NCBI GenBank assembly: GCA_964582985.1 | Contig: CAZOUM010000015.1 | Location: forward strand, 1 to 50,213 | Reading direction: 5' to 3' | DNA from: CAZQYB01 sp964582985 | GTDB lineage: Bacteria; Planctomycetota; Phycisphaerae; Sedimentisphaerales; Anaerobacaceae | Length of the DNA: 50,213 nucleotides | Shown: positions 16,345-24,564 of the stretch, one piece after another | How positions within the stretch are numbered: position 1 is the first letter of the stretch | Layout of the letters: each line of letters opens with the position of its first letter | Notes under the pieces: model-generated | Databases searched by the model: none | What the model was told of the DNA's origin: nothing | The model's input: the letters and a program-made list of their open reading frames with translations, nothing else | Made by a program: the position numbers and the translations under genes

Positions 16345-17058
16345 CTACTTTGCCGCGTTTATGGCATCCGCAAGATTAAGTGTCCCTTCGTACAGGCTTC
16401 TGCCGATTACGACGGCCTCGACCCCCAACTCGGCCAGCTTCTTTACATCGGCTATCCCTTTTACACCGCCCGAAGCGATAACGGGCACGTCCACCGCCTC
16501 GACAAGGGCCCTGGTTCTTTCAAGATTTGGGCCTGTCATCATACCGTCCCTGTCGATGTCGGTATATATTATTGCCGCCAGAGGCAGCTTTGCCGCTTCG
16601 GTCGCAAACTCCAGCAGATTTTCGCGGCCGTTCTGGGTCCAGCCGTGAGTGGCTACCTTTGAGCCCCTCGCGTCAAGGCCGAGCACTATTTTACCCTTGA
16701 ATTTCTCAGCTACCTGGCTGAACCATTCGAAGTCGCTTACCGCTTTGGTGCCGATTATCACCCTTTCGACACCTATATCGAGCATTTGCCTTATGGCATC
16801 TTCGTCCCTGATTCCTCCGCCGAGCTCGATTTTTAGCTGCTTCAATGCCGCTACGGCTGCTACCGTCTCGGTATTGGCTGGCTTTCCGACCTTAGCCCCA
16901 TCCAGGTCGATGATGTGCAGCCACTTTGCGCCGGCTGAACTGAATTCCTTCGCCTGTTTGACAGGGTCGTCCCGATAGGTTATCTGGCGGTGATATTCGC
17001 CCTGGATAAGCCTGACACATTTTCCTTTTATCAGGTCGATTGCCGGTATGATATACAT
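16345..17058 (-). CDS. hisA: 1-(5-phosphoribosyl)-5-[(5-phosphoribosylamino)methylideneamino]imidazole-4-carboxamide isomerase
   Basis: HisA is the TIM-barrel isomerase of histidine biosynthesis (ProFAR to PRFAR). The protein has the N-terminal IIPAIDLIKGKCVRLIQGEY with the catalytic Asp of AIDL, the LHIIDLDGA strand, IELGGGIRD phosphate site, IYTDIDRDGMMTGPN with the second catalytic Asp, and VIASGGV and VIGRSLYEG near the C-terminus. The ATG at 17058 has GAGG seven bases upstream; the longer in-frame extension to 17103 has no support. No other his genes adjoin it. The gene is convergent with the response regulator pair, with stop codons three bases apart. Confidence 0.95.
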   Translation of the reverse strand: MYIIPAIDLIKGKCVRLIQGEYHRQITYRDDPVKQAKEFSSAGAKWLHIIDLDGAKVGKPANTETVAAVAALKQLKIELGGGIRDEDAIRQMLDIGVERVIIGTKAVSDFEWFSQVAEKFKGKIVLGLDARGSKVATHGWTQNGRENLLEFATEAAKLPLAAIIYTDIDRDGMMTGPNLERTRALVEAVDVPVIASGGVKGIADVKKLAELGVEAVVIGRSLYEGTLNLADAINAAK

Positions 17059-17279
17059 TCCAGGTCCTCTAAGACGCTCAAATCTTAAAACCGTTGAAAG
17101 CAATTTGGGAAATTTTAGGTAAATACCTCTTTTGTTTCAATAGGTTTTGACCGAATATTATGTTATCGGCAAAAAGGTCGCGAAATTTTGGCTATTGTGC
17201 CCACAGCCCTGGCAACTCGTCTGATTGGGCCACAGTGTTGGCCACGACAGTTCTTTTTACAGTTCGTACACAGTCGCGG

Positions 17280-20200
17280 TTAATCGACGCCCTGTTCTTC
17301 TATCTCGCGAGTTGCTGGAGAGAGCTTTTTATAGAATTCTGCTTCGTGCCCGGAAAGCTTTTTCTGCCTAATCATTGTGCGAATACGCTGCAAGTCCACG
17401 TCTCGCGGCTGGCCGCCGGCAGTAAGTGAGACGGCGGGCTGAGCAAGGTCGGCTGGGATAATTTGCAGGAACCTGCGTACTGAGACGGTTGATACAAGTG
17501 CCGCCAATATGATGACGCCCACTACCAAATATCGAGACATTAGCTTTGTGGACGCATAACGGGTACGCAATGGATATTCTTCCTTTACTGAGACCTTGGG
17601 CCCAGGGACTTTTGCTTCATAGCGACACCTGTCACAGTATAAGCAGTCCATATGCTCTTTCGCGGTGAGGCCGAATTCACATCTGCCGAATCTCTTGGCG
17701 GGCAGGAATCGCCTGAGTAGTGCCAGATTGTTCAGCAGGGACAGGAAAGCTCCTACCGGACACAGATAGCGGCACCAGAAACGACCATAAAAAACCGAGC
17801 CTACCAATGCAGCCGCCACTATCAGTACGCCATAGTGGACCGTTTGAAAATCGTAAATCGAAGACCGAAAATTGAAAATCTTTATGAGCGGGTCCGCTAT
17901 AAGGGTGGTTCGGTTCCTGGAAAGAAAGAAGACGACTATTAAAACGAAAAGGACGACGTACTTGAGAAATCTTGCCTTTCGCATTTTTTCCATCGGCACC
18001 TGCGGTTTGAATCTGCCGGGCAGCACATAGCCGAGCAACTCCTGGGCAGCACCAAATGGACAGATGTAGCCGCAATAAATGTTGCCGAACATAACTGCCA
18101 AAAGCGGTACTGTCGCAACCAACAAGAAAGCTCCTGATAACTTTACAGCAGGTGCGTGCAAGGACAATACGGTAGCTATTTGTTCAGTTGAATACTGGGC
18201 GTTTAAGATAATGCCACCAGCCACGAGATTGAACACAAGCACAGCCACTCTGCTCCAGAACCCACCGCGGAAGATAACGACCAGAGTGAGTGCGCAAGCA
18301 CTTATCAGATACATTCCAGGCTTATCTGGCAGATATTTGGCCCGCTGAGTTCTTACTTTACCTGCAGGCTCAAGAGTCTGACCAAGAATTTGCGTGGCGA
18401 ACCTGCGGCTTGATGATTCCAAGGACGAAAGAACAGCATCGGAGCTTATAGTGGCACCGGTTACCGCGTGAACATCGGCAAACGGCTGAGGCTGGAAGAG
18501 TTGATGTCCCGGGAGACGCTCGCGCCATTGGCTAAGAAGTTCGAGATACGCGGGCGTTTCATTGGACCGGATTATATGGAAGTCGATCAGTTCGCCGGCA
18601 GTATCCACATAAACAGCAAGATTCATCTTTCCGCCGAAGCCACGAACCTTAGGTGCCAGGTCTTGCGAGCTGAAAATGTACCCAGTCAGTTTAGCATTAG
18701 CGTCACAGACCTTAAAATAATCGACTTCTTGCGTACCTTCGGGAAGGGCCGCCGACACTTGCTCAACATCCGATTGACCAGCCAGTGCCTCGACTGTATG
18801 CTGTGGCAGTGACGGCCTTAGCCTCTGGCCAGCGGCCACGAGCAGATTCGAGCACAGTACTATGGACAGTCCTACGCCGAGTAGGGCATACCCAAGCCCG
18901 CGCAAGCTAAAGGCCGTTGTGGCCGAAACAAGGCCCTTTTCCGGCTTGTATATTCTAAGTGCCGCAGCGGGTACATTGGCCAGAATCAGCAGAACAAATA
19001 TAAGCATCGCCGCCCTGGTCCCAAGCACCGGGACAAGTGCGAGACTTGTCACCACCCCTCCTATAGACGCCCCGAGATGGTCGCCGGTTTCCAACTTACT
19101 GCCGGCCTGACCCGTTTCGAAGCCGGAATTAGCTAATTGTTTGGCAGCCAGCGGGAAGTAGCAGCCGGCAAACAGACCACAAAGAACAAACGCAAGAGCA
19201 AAGCTCAAGTGGCTCCATCTTTCGCCCGGCCAATAAGCAATTGCGGCAAGGAGTAAAGTGTGTACGAGTATCACCGCCAACAATGGTATTTCCGCGCGAG
19301 CCCCGCCTCTCCGAGGGGCGGGGCGAGTTTTTCTTTCGCTCAGAATCAGATGCCTGATTAGAACCGCGCCCATCGTCAAGCCCATCATGAACAAGGACGA
19401 AATAACGCCGATGTGCAGATAGAGCGAGCCAAAACGCGTTTGATACAAATACATCAGAACAATGACAACGCCAATGCTTGCCGAACCGGCTGCGAAAACA
19501 AGGAACGTGCTGTCAAAGCTGGATGGCCTGTCCTTGGGCCCAAGGTCTTGCTGAGCTGTTCTCAAAACATAAGTCACTCGCAAGACCACAAGAACCAGGA
19601 TAGGAATTATAAAGGCTAACGGCCCCGCTAATGCCAGGTGTTTAACAAATCGGGTAACCGGTGCCCCGGACTGTTTCGCCGCGAGCAACAAACTGTACAA
19701 ATGCGTCAGAGGCCTCGAATCGCGATTAACCAGCAAGCGCTCAGGCAAATCGGCTCTCGAATAGTTCTCGAGCGAGAAAGCAGCACGGTCGGGCAAATAA
19801 ACGCTGAGCAAGGCCTGCGGAGGGTAAACATCCTTTCCACCCTCGATCGCTGCAAAGCGGTCCTGCAGAATACCCGGGTTACCAGTGAGCTTTTCACTAT
19901 CAGATGCGATAAACCAGGTATCGTCGCCGGGTGTCAGGACAAACTGCGAAAAAACTTTCTCAAGCGTAAGTTTCACCGAGGCGCCGAGATTTATCAGCTC
20001 GGTGCCCATAATGTTTTCGCCGCCTGTCACGCGGATTGCCAACACGCCATCCGGCCTGAGCGATTCCTTAACCTGACGATAAAATTCGTGTGTGTAGTAC
20101 CGGTTCAAAACCGAGCTGGTCGCGTCCGGCAGATTGACGATTACTATGTCATAATATCGTTTCTTCCCGGCTAATAGAGGGCGAATGTCGCCAGCAAGGC

Positions 20201-21431
20201 GGAAAAATCGCTTGTCGCTTATCCTAAGCTTCGGTGGTATGAAACTTTCCACCTTCTGAATATATTCAGTGTCACAGTGTGCCCAGCTCATGGTCTCAAT
20301 CTGTGGCAAGCGCAAGAATTGACGACAAAGGCCTAAGCCCGAGCCAATGACCAGAACTCTCTCGGCATCAGGTTTTTGGCACAGACTTATGGCTGCGACC
20401 CGACCGGCAGTGCTTTCATCGGGCAGCGTCTCAACGGTACTGCCTTCCCGAACAGCTAACCACTGGTTGCCGTAGGTTCCGTAAAGATACTCAGCCTGGG
20501 CCGTTTGAAACGAGCCTCCAAATGCGTCTTTGGGAAGCAGCTTGGTCCATTTTGCAACTCGCACATACCTCATCAGCGAACCATCGGTGCCGAACGTTAT
20601 GCAAAGCAGCACACAGACCGGAATTAAAAAAGTAAGTGCACAAGTTACAAGTGCATAATCCGCACGTCCCCTTGTATTCTTGCCCTCTGGTGCTCTTGTG
20701 CTTTGCGTTAACTTCCTGGCAAGCTGTACAAAGAATGCCGATAACGAAACGGCAAAAGCAAGTATGAAGAAAATCCTCGCGGAACTTACACCAAGCCACA
20801 GAAGAACGGTTGTCCCCAGTCCGCCGAAAAAACTCCCTGCCGCTTCAAGAATGTATACCCGCGAAACAGCAAGCTTCTGGTCCTTGGGCCCAAGGTCCTG
20901 CTGAACCCCGTTAGAAATCTTTCTTTTTGAAGAATGTTCGGCCTCTATAGAGTTTCTAACGGGGTGAACCCACCGGCAGGCGGTGGGAAACAGCATCCCC
21001 GTGATAATACTGACAGGGGCATTAACAACTATCGACAAAAGCAGAATAGTGCGGATGGGCAATAGTGCATAGGATTCGACGCCTGCAAGCTCGCGGGCCT
21101 GAATAATCAATACCAGCTCGAGGATAAAGGCGGGTAGGTAGGCCAAAAAAAGAAATTCTATCCCCTGGACTAATTTTTCGGCAAAGGTCCTGGTTCTATA
21201 AACGAATATCGCTCCAATGCCTACCCACAAAAACCATGAACCGAAGAAGATTCCAACCGCTATATCATTGCCTTCAAAAGTGGTGATGAACTCGCGAAAG
21301 AGTAAAGTCTGGGCCGCAATAGTGAACAGGCCGAAAGTGAATATCAACAAGCCGCGGGCCCCGTTAGAAATTCTACCACGAGCAATATTATACGAAAGGC
21401 CGGGATTTCCAACAGGGCGGGCAAATTTCAT
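17280..21431 (-). CDS. Fusion of spermidine-synthase-like membrane protein with NosR-like FMN/4Fe-4S module
   Basis: This 1383-residue protein combines two known architectures. The first part has about seven membrane helices (residues 25-270), then a spermidine-synthase-like Rossmann domain (about 310-525: VLVIGSGLGLCRQ, DIVIVNLPDATSS, RYYTHEFYRQVKESLRPDG), then further helices (about 600-860). The second part is an outer FMN-binding domain (about 890-1000) with the flavin-attachment motif VTGATISS (Thr near 993). A four-to-five-helix ferredoxin-like module follows with CGYICPFG (about 1118), CRYLCPVG (about 1222) and CLYCDRC (about 1264), as in NosR, NapH and RnfG-type proteins. The ATG overlaps the stop of the MEMO-AMMECR1 gene by 4 bases. 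Three palindromic insertions lie inside the frame. The substrate is unknown; electron transfer to the outer face is inferred. Confidence 0.85.
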   Translation of the reverse strand: MKFARPVGNPGLSYNIARGRISNGARGLLIFTFGLFTIAAQTLLFREFITTFEGNDIAVGIFFGSWFLWVGIGAIFVYRTRTFAEKLVQGIEFLFLAYLPAFILELVLIIQARELAGVESYALLPIRTILLLSIVVNAPVSIITGMLFPTACRWVHPVRNSIEAEHSSKRKISNGVQQDLGPKDQKLAVSRVYILEAAGSFFGGLGTTVLLWLGVSSARIFFILAFAVSLSAFFVQLARKLTQSTRAPEGKNTRGRADYALVTCALTFLIPVCVLLCITFGTDGSLMRYVRVAKWTKLLPKDAFGGSFQTAQAEYLYGTYGNQWLAVREGSTVETLPDESTAGRVAAISLCQKPDAERVLVIGSGLGLCRQFLRLPQIETMSWAHCDTEYIQKVESFIPPKLRISDKRFFRLAGDIRPLLAGKKRYYDIVIVNLPDATSSVLNRYYTHEFYRQVKESLRPDGVLAIRVTGGENIMGTELINLGASVKLTLEKVFSQFVLTPGDDTWFIASDSEKLTGNPGILQDRFAAIEGGKDVYPPQALLSVYLPDRAAFSLENYSRADLPERLLVNRDSRPLTHLYSLLLAAKQSGAPVTRFVKHLALAGPLAFIIPILVLVVLRVTYVLRTAQQDLGPKDRPSSFDSTFLVFAAGSASIGVVIVLMYLYQTRFGSLYLHIGVISSLFMMGLTMGAVLIRHLILSERKTRPAPRRGGARAEIPLLAVILVHTLLLAAIAYWPGERWSHLSFALAFVLCGLFAGCYFPLAAKQLANSGFETGQAGSKLETGDHLGASIGGVVTSLALVPVLGTRAAMLIFVLLILANVPAAALRIYKPEKGLVSATTAFSLRGLGYALLGVGLSIVLCSNLLVAAGQRLRPSLPQHTVEALAGQSDVEQVSAALPEGTQEVDYFKVCDANAKLTGYIFSSQDLAPKVRGFGGKMNLAVYVDTAGELIDFHIIRSNETPAYLELLSQWRERLPGHQLFQPQPFADVHAVTGATISSDAVLSSLESSSRRFATQILGQTLEPAGKVRTQRAKYLPDKPGMYLISACALTLVVIFRGGFWSRVAVLVFNLVAGGIILNAQYSTEQIATVLSLHAPAVKLSGAFLLVATVPLLAVMFGNIYCGYICPFGAAQELLGYVLPGRFKPQVPMEKMRKARFLKYVVLFVLIVVFFLSRNRTTLIADPLIKIFNFRSSIYDFQTVHYGVLIVAAALVGSVFYGRFWCRYLCPVGAFLSLLNNLALLRRFLPAKRFGRCEFGLTAKEHMDCLYCDRCRYEAKVPGPKVSVKEEYPLRTRYASTKLMSRYLVVGVIILAALVSTVSVRRFLQIIPADLAQPAVSLTAGGQPRDVDLQRIRTMIRQKKLSGHEAEFYKKLSPATREIEEQGVD
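19532..19545. repeat. CCTTGGGCCCAAGG palindrome, copy inside the fusion gene
   Basis: A perfect 14-base palindrome lies in frame and encodes DLGPKD at about residue 630 of the 1383-residue protein. About ten bases of flank on one side are shared with the copy in the sulfatase gene at 40726, and the CAGCA flank on the other side with the copy at 20882. Confidence 0.75.
20882..20895. repeat. CCTTGGGCCCAAGG palindrome, second copy in the fusion gene
   Basis: This perfect 14-base palindrome encodes DLGPKD at about residue 180. It directly adjoins the hairpin repeat at 20904-20965, so the two repeat types together add more than 30 residues to a loop of the protein. A degenerate relative (one mismatch) lies at 17593-17609 in the same gene. 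Confidence 0.75.
20904..20965. repeat. In-frame hairpin repeat (ACCCCGTTAGAAA ... TTTCTAACGGGGT)
   Basis: Arms at 20904-20918 and 20952-20965 are inverted complements separated by about 33 bases. The gene reads through in frame as HPVRNSI, a variable stretch, and KISNGV (residues about 155-176), with no stop codon. Other copies lie at 21359-21418 and 23053-23118. Confidence 0.75.
21359..21418. repeat. In-frame hairpin repeat, degenerate copy at the N-terminus of the fusion gene
   Basis: The arm CCCCGTTAGAAAT at 21359-21371 and a three-mismatch partner at 21405-21418 encode ISNGA and RPVGNP around residues 5-25 of the 1383-residue protein. The divergence suggests an older insertion than the copies at 20904 and 23053. 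Confidence 0.55.
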
Positions 21432-23086
21432 TCTTCTTCACCGAAAACGACGGCCTGAAAGACCAAGAAGCTCGCTCCTTCCTTCCAGGCATCTTTAGGT
21501 AACTTCGCTTTCAATGACAGGTTCGTGAGCGTCTGTTCAACGTCCCAACCTTGTTCAGGTGCAACCTGGGGCAGGTACACAGCCGACCGGCCGTTCTTGC
21601 TTAGTACAACGCCATCGATGCCGATTCTTATCTGGTCCGCCGACGCAACGGGTTTGGGCGCTGTCAGCGCGGAGATTTCGATTGTAATGTCGTTACACTC
21701 GGCTATTGTCACCGGCGGAAAACGCCTGTCCCTAAAGGCAGCACTAAGTGCGTTGCCCATAACAGACTTGTATAAAGGCCGTCGCGGAAAAATGTCGCCT
21801 ATACATCCCCTGAGCCGTGAGATTTTCTGGGGCTTTTTTTCACCATTTTTGCGCACGCTGGCAATCTTCTTAAGTGTTACAAACGCCGCGCGAGGAACTT
21901 GCATTGCCTCGCTGATTGTAACGCCCAGCTCAGATGGTTCTGGAACTTGCTTTTTCTGGAGATAATGAACGATTGTCTTCCTCGCCAGAGTCAGAAGCTG
22001 CTTCTTATCGTCCTCCGTCAATTTAGTTCTGCCTGGCTCCGGTACAAGTGGCTGACCGCTTGGCCACGACCCGGAAAAGACCACTGAAAGATAGCTCACC
22101 GAATGTTTATAATCGCCCGTCAACTCGCCGGAAGTTTTGTATTCGATCAAGTCAGCCTTGACCGGCTTCTCCAGCATCGAAAGCAATATAGCCACTGGAA
22201 CATAACCGCATATCGTTGCGCCCGTCCTCTGCTTATATTTTAAAAAGCCTTCACTGTCCAAATTAGCTATGTGCTCATAGGCCCCCATATCAACCTTCTT
22301 AATTTCCTCAGCCACGTTTTTTCTGAAGGGCACATAGCGAAACCTTGGGCCATAATGAACGAAATCCGAACTCGCAACAACCAGGGTTTGCTCATCGACC
22401 AAACTCTTTAGAATTCTGCCAGCTTTACGGATTGTCTGCGCCGAGCAATGGCCGGCCACAATCGGTACGAGTTGAAAATCCTCTTGTTTGTACTGCAGAA
22501 GCGGAAGTTCTATCTGGACGCTGTGCTCTTCCTTGTGCGCATGCGGCACACTGTGGAACATCGGATATTCGAGGAGCTTTTCAATGAAATTCACGTCCAG
22601 CGGTATCTCGCCCAGAGGCGTCTCGTAGTGCGTTGCGGTAGGGACACTGAGCATCTCTTCCATGTACGCGCTGTGAGTTGGGCCGATTACAACTATTCGG
22701 CTGTACTCTTTGTCAGTGGTTTTGAGTGCACGAACTGCGGTTTGACCTGAGAACCGATAGCCCGCATGCGGCAAAATCATCGCAATCACGTTATCTATCG
22801 GCTTGACCTTGACTTTTTGGTAGAACCCAGCAATTTGTTTGCTCAGGACTTCAACATTGGCCTCGTACCATCCAAGTTCGCCAATTATCGAACGGTGAAC
22901 GACTTTTTTGGGCGCTGCCGTTTCTTTAATTTCAGCAGAAAATACCGGGACACCTGCTTTCCACAAAACTATGGCAAGAACAACCAACAGCAGAATCCCC
23001 AAACCGAGTAGAACTTTCCTTCGGGATATTTGGTTCGGCCGACTATCCATATTAACCCCGTTAGAAATCTTCGCTTTTTTACACAT
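21428..23086 (-). CDS. Membrane-anchored MEMO-AMMECR1 fusion (AmmeMemoRadiSam proteins B and A)
   Basis: This 552-residue protein has a twin-arginine-like segment and membrane helix (SRRKVLLGLGILLLVVLAIV, about residues 21-40), a MEMO domain (about 95-335) and an AMMECR1 domain (about 375-545). MEMO landmarks are ILPHAGYRFSGQTA, VIGPTHSAY, EEHSVQIELPLLQ, AGHCS and ASSDFVHYG, whose histidines and cysteine form a metal site related to extradiol dioxygenases. AMMECR1 shows the hallmark LRGCIG, then AFRDRRFPPV and YLPQVAPEQGWD. The chosen ATG at 23086 has AGGAG seven bases upstream; an ATG at 23050 lies just after the hairpin repeat that encodes KISNGV. An exported location is inferred from the N-terminus and is unusual for this family. 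Confidence 0.88.
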   Translation of the reverse strand: MCKKAKISNGVNMDSRPNQISRRKVLLGLGILLLVVLAIVLWKAGVPVFSAEIKETAAPKKVVHRSIIGELGWYEANVEVLSKQIAGFYQKVKVKPIDNVIAMILPHAGYRFSGQTAVRALKTTDKEYSRIVVIGPTHSAYMEEMLSVPTATHYETPLGEIPLDVNFIEKLLEYPMFHSVPHAHKEEHSVQIELPLLQYKQEDFQLVPIVAGHCSAQTIRKAGRILKSLVDEQTLVVASSDFVHYGPRFRYVPFRKNVAEEIKKVDMGAYEHIANLDSEGFLKYKQRTGATICGYVPVAILLSMLEKPVKADLIEYKTSGELTGDYKHSVSYLSVVFSGSWPSGQPLVPEPGRTKLTEDDKKQLLTLARKTIVHYLQKKQVPEPSELGVTISEAMQVPRAAFVTLKKIASVRKNGEKKPQKISRLRGCIGDIFPRRPLYKSVMGNALSAAFRDRRFPPVTIAECNDITIEISALTAPKPVASADQIRIGIDGVVLSKNGRSAVYLPQVAPEQGWDVEQTLTNLSLKAKLPKDAWKEGASFLVFQAVVFGEEE

Positions 23087-23118
23087 ATTCTTTCTCCTAC
23101 GGAATTTCTAACGGGGTT
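23053..23118. repeat. Hairpin repeat spanning a gene junction
   Basis: The arms TTAACCCCGTTAGAAAT (from 23053) and AATTTCTAACGGGGTTAA (to 23118) are near-perfect inverted complements. The repeat spans the junction of two genes on the minus strand: it supplies the TAA stop of the upstream 60-residue ORF, encloses the ribosome site and start of the MEMO-AMMECR1 gene, and encodes KISNGVN at its N-terminus. Confidence 0.75.
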
Positions 23119-23299
23119 AACCACTCCATTTGCTTTGTTTGGAGATGTCTCGCAGAGGCTTCAAGCGACCGGGATATTTTTTCGTCTTAACGGCCCATAC
23201 GAATCTGCGGGGGACGGCCTTCTTAGCCAGCCACCAGGCGCCGAAAATAATTACTGAACCCGCTTTCATCAATTTCTGAACAAATTTTCTGCGTGTCAT
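23117..23299 (-). CDS. 60-residue Tat-signal-like peptide of the AmmeMemoRadiSam operon
   Basis: The ATG at 23299 overlaps the stop codon of the radical SAM gene by 4 bases (ATGA), so translation is likely coupled. The peptide begins MTRRKFVQKLMKAGSVIIFG, a twin-arginine motif followed by a short hydrophobic stretch, then a basic tail of about 30 residues (PRRFVWAVKTKKYPGR). It has no cysteine or histidine and matches no family I recognise. It could be a small membrane subunit or a peptide substrate of the neighbouring radical SAM enzyme; both are speculation. Its stop codon is part of the hairpin repeat that follows, so the original C-terminus may have been longer. Confidence 0.6.
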   Translation of the reverse strand: MTRRKFVQKLMKAGSVIIFGAWWLAKKAVPRRFVWAVKTKKYPGRLKPLRDISKQSKWSG

Positions 23300-24270
23300 T
23301 TCCAAACCCCGTAAATTTCTCTCTTGCAATCCGGGCAATGGCCGTCTTTGAGCCGGTTTTGCAATATGGTATAGCCGATGCGCTCAATCAGCAGCCGCTT
23401 GCAATCCGGACAATAGGTGTTCTCCCCCTCCTTACTTCGGACATTCCCAATATAAACATAGTAGAGCCCTTCGCTAATGGCAATTTCACGGGCCAGTTCC
23501 AGCCTCTCCGGCGAAGTGGATGGAAGATGCCGCATCTTGTACTGAGGGTGAAATTCTGAAAAATGCAGCGGCGTCTCGCTGCCCAGGTTCTCTTTGACCC
23601 AGCGAGCAAGCTCACGTATCTGCTCCGGCTTGTCGTTTAGCGTCGGAATGACCAGATTTGTGACTTCAACCAGTATGCCGCTCGACTTAGCTATAATGAG
23701 AGCATCCTGTACAGGCTTTAGCGTCCCCGAGCAAATTCGCACGTAAAAGTCGTTGGTAATCCCCTTCAAATCTATATTCGCAGCGTCCACAACTTCGAGC
23801 AGCCGTTTCCACGGCTCTTTGTTTATATATCCCGCCGTTACAAGAACGTTACGGATACCCTCGGCCCTGGCCAGTTTCGCGGTATCATAAGTGTATTCAT
23901 AAAAGATAATAGGTTCGCTGTAAGTATATGCGATTGACAAGTAATGATGCTTTTTTGCGAGTTTCGCAAGTTTCTCAGGCGGCCAAAAGCCCGCTGTGCT
24001 GTCTTCCGGATTCCGCTGTGATATATCCCAGTTCTGACAGTTCAAGCAGTGAAGATTACAACCAACAGTTGCAATCGAAAGAATTCTCGTGCCCGGCAGG
24101 AAATGAAAAAGCGGTTTCTTCTCCACCGGGTCATAAGGGTTAAGAGAGCATGGAAATCCGTAAACGACGGTGCGCAACACGCCGTCGATATTGATTCTGA
24201 CCCTGCACTCGCCGCTTTGGCCGGGGGCAATTATACACATTTTGGGACATAATTCGCACTGTACTTCCAC
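23296..24270 (-). CDS. AmmeMemoRadiSam system radical SAM enzyme
   Basis: This 324-residue protein has the 4Fe-4S motif CNLHCLNCQNWDIS (about residues 73-86). Before it lies CELCPKMCIIAPGQSGECRV with four cysteines, and near the end CPDCKRLLIERIG and CPDCKREIYG form a zinc-ribbon-like pair. The body shows YSEPIIFYEYTYDTAKLAR, NIDLKG, LVEVTNLVIPTLND and HFSEFHPQYKM, typical of the PflA-related enzyme that accompanies MEMO and AMMECR1 in many bacteria and archaea. Its substrate is not established. The start is GTG at 24270 with GAGG five bases before. It is the first gene of the four-gene minus-strand operon. Confidence 0.92.
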   Translation of the reverse strand: MEVQCELCPKMCIIAPGQSGECRVRINIDGVLRTVVYGFPCSLNPYDPVEKKPLFHFLPGTRILSIATVGCNLHCLNCQNWDISQRNPEDSTAGFWPPEKLAKLAKKHHYLSIAYTYSEPIIFYEYTYDTAKLARAEGIRNVLVTAGYINKEPWKRLLEVVDAANIDLKGITNDFYVRICSGTLKPVQDALIIAKSSGILVEVTNLVIPTLNDKPEQIRELARWVKENLGSETPLHFSEFHPQYKMRHLPSTSPERLELAREIAISEGLYYVYIGNVRSKEGENTYCPDCKRLLIERIGYTILQNRLKDGHCPDCKREIYGVWK

Positions 24271-24456
24271 TTAAGCCTCGCTTCTTATTAGCGGATGGTA
24301 AGTAGCGGATACACTACATGCTATACGCTATACGCTATTGTAAGTGCGAAAATGTTAGCCGTCAAATCAAAGAAATGGTATCAACAGTGGTGTAACCTGT
24401 CCCTAATATTCTTGCAATTTCGGAGTGTTGAGTGTATAGGTTATAAAAGCCGTTAT

Positions 24457-24544
24457 GGAGAGGTGTCGGAGCGGCTTATCGAGCCGGTTTCGAAAACCGG
24501 TGTGCCCTTTACGGGTACCGCGGGTTCGAATCCCGCCCTCTCCG
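24457..24544 (+). tRNA. tRNA-Ser (CGA)
   Basis: The acceptor stem is GGAGAGG/CCTCTCC with discriminator G. The anticodon stem CCGGT/ACCGG encloses the loop TTCGAAA, giving anticodon CGA. A long variable arm (TGTGCCCTTTACGGGTACC) and the T arm GCGGG-TTCGAAT-CCCGC confirm a class II serine tRNA. CCA is not encoded. It is divergent from the radical SAM operon. Confidence 0.95.
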
Positions 24545-24564
24545 ATCTATTTTAAGTCGACAAC

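Noticed and set aside
17593..17609. Fourth DLGPKD palindrome
   Set aside because: One mismatch breaks the palindrome and the peptide reads VPGPKV; mentioned only as a degenerate relative.
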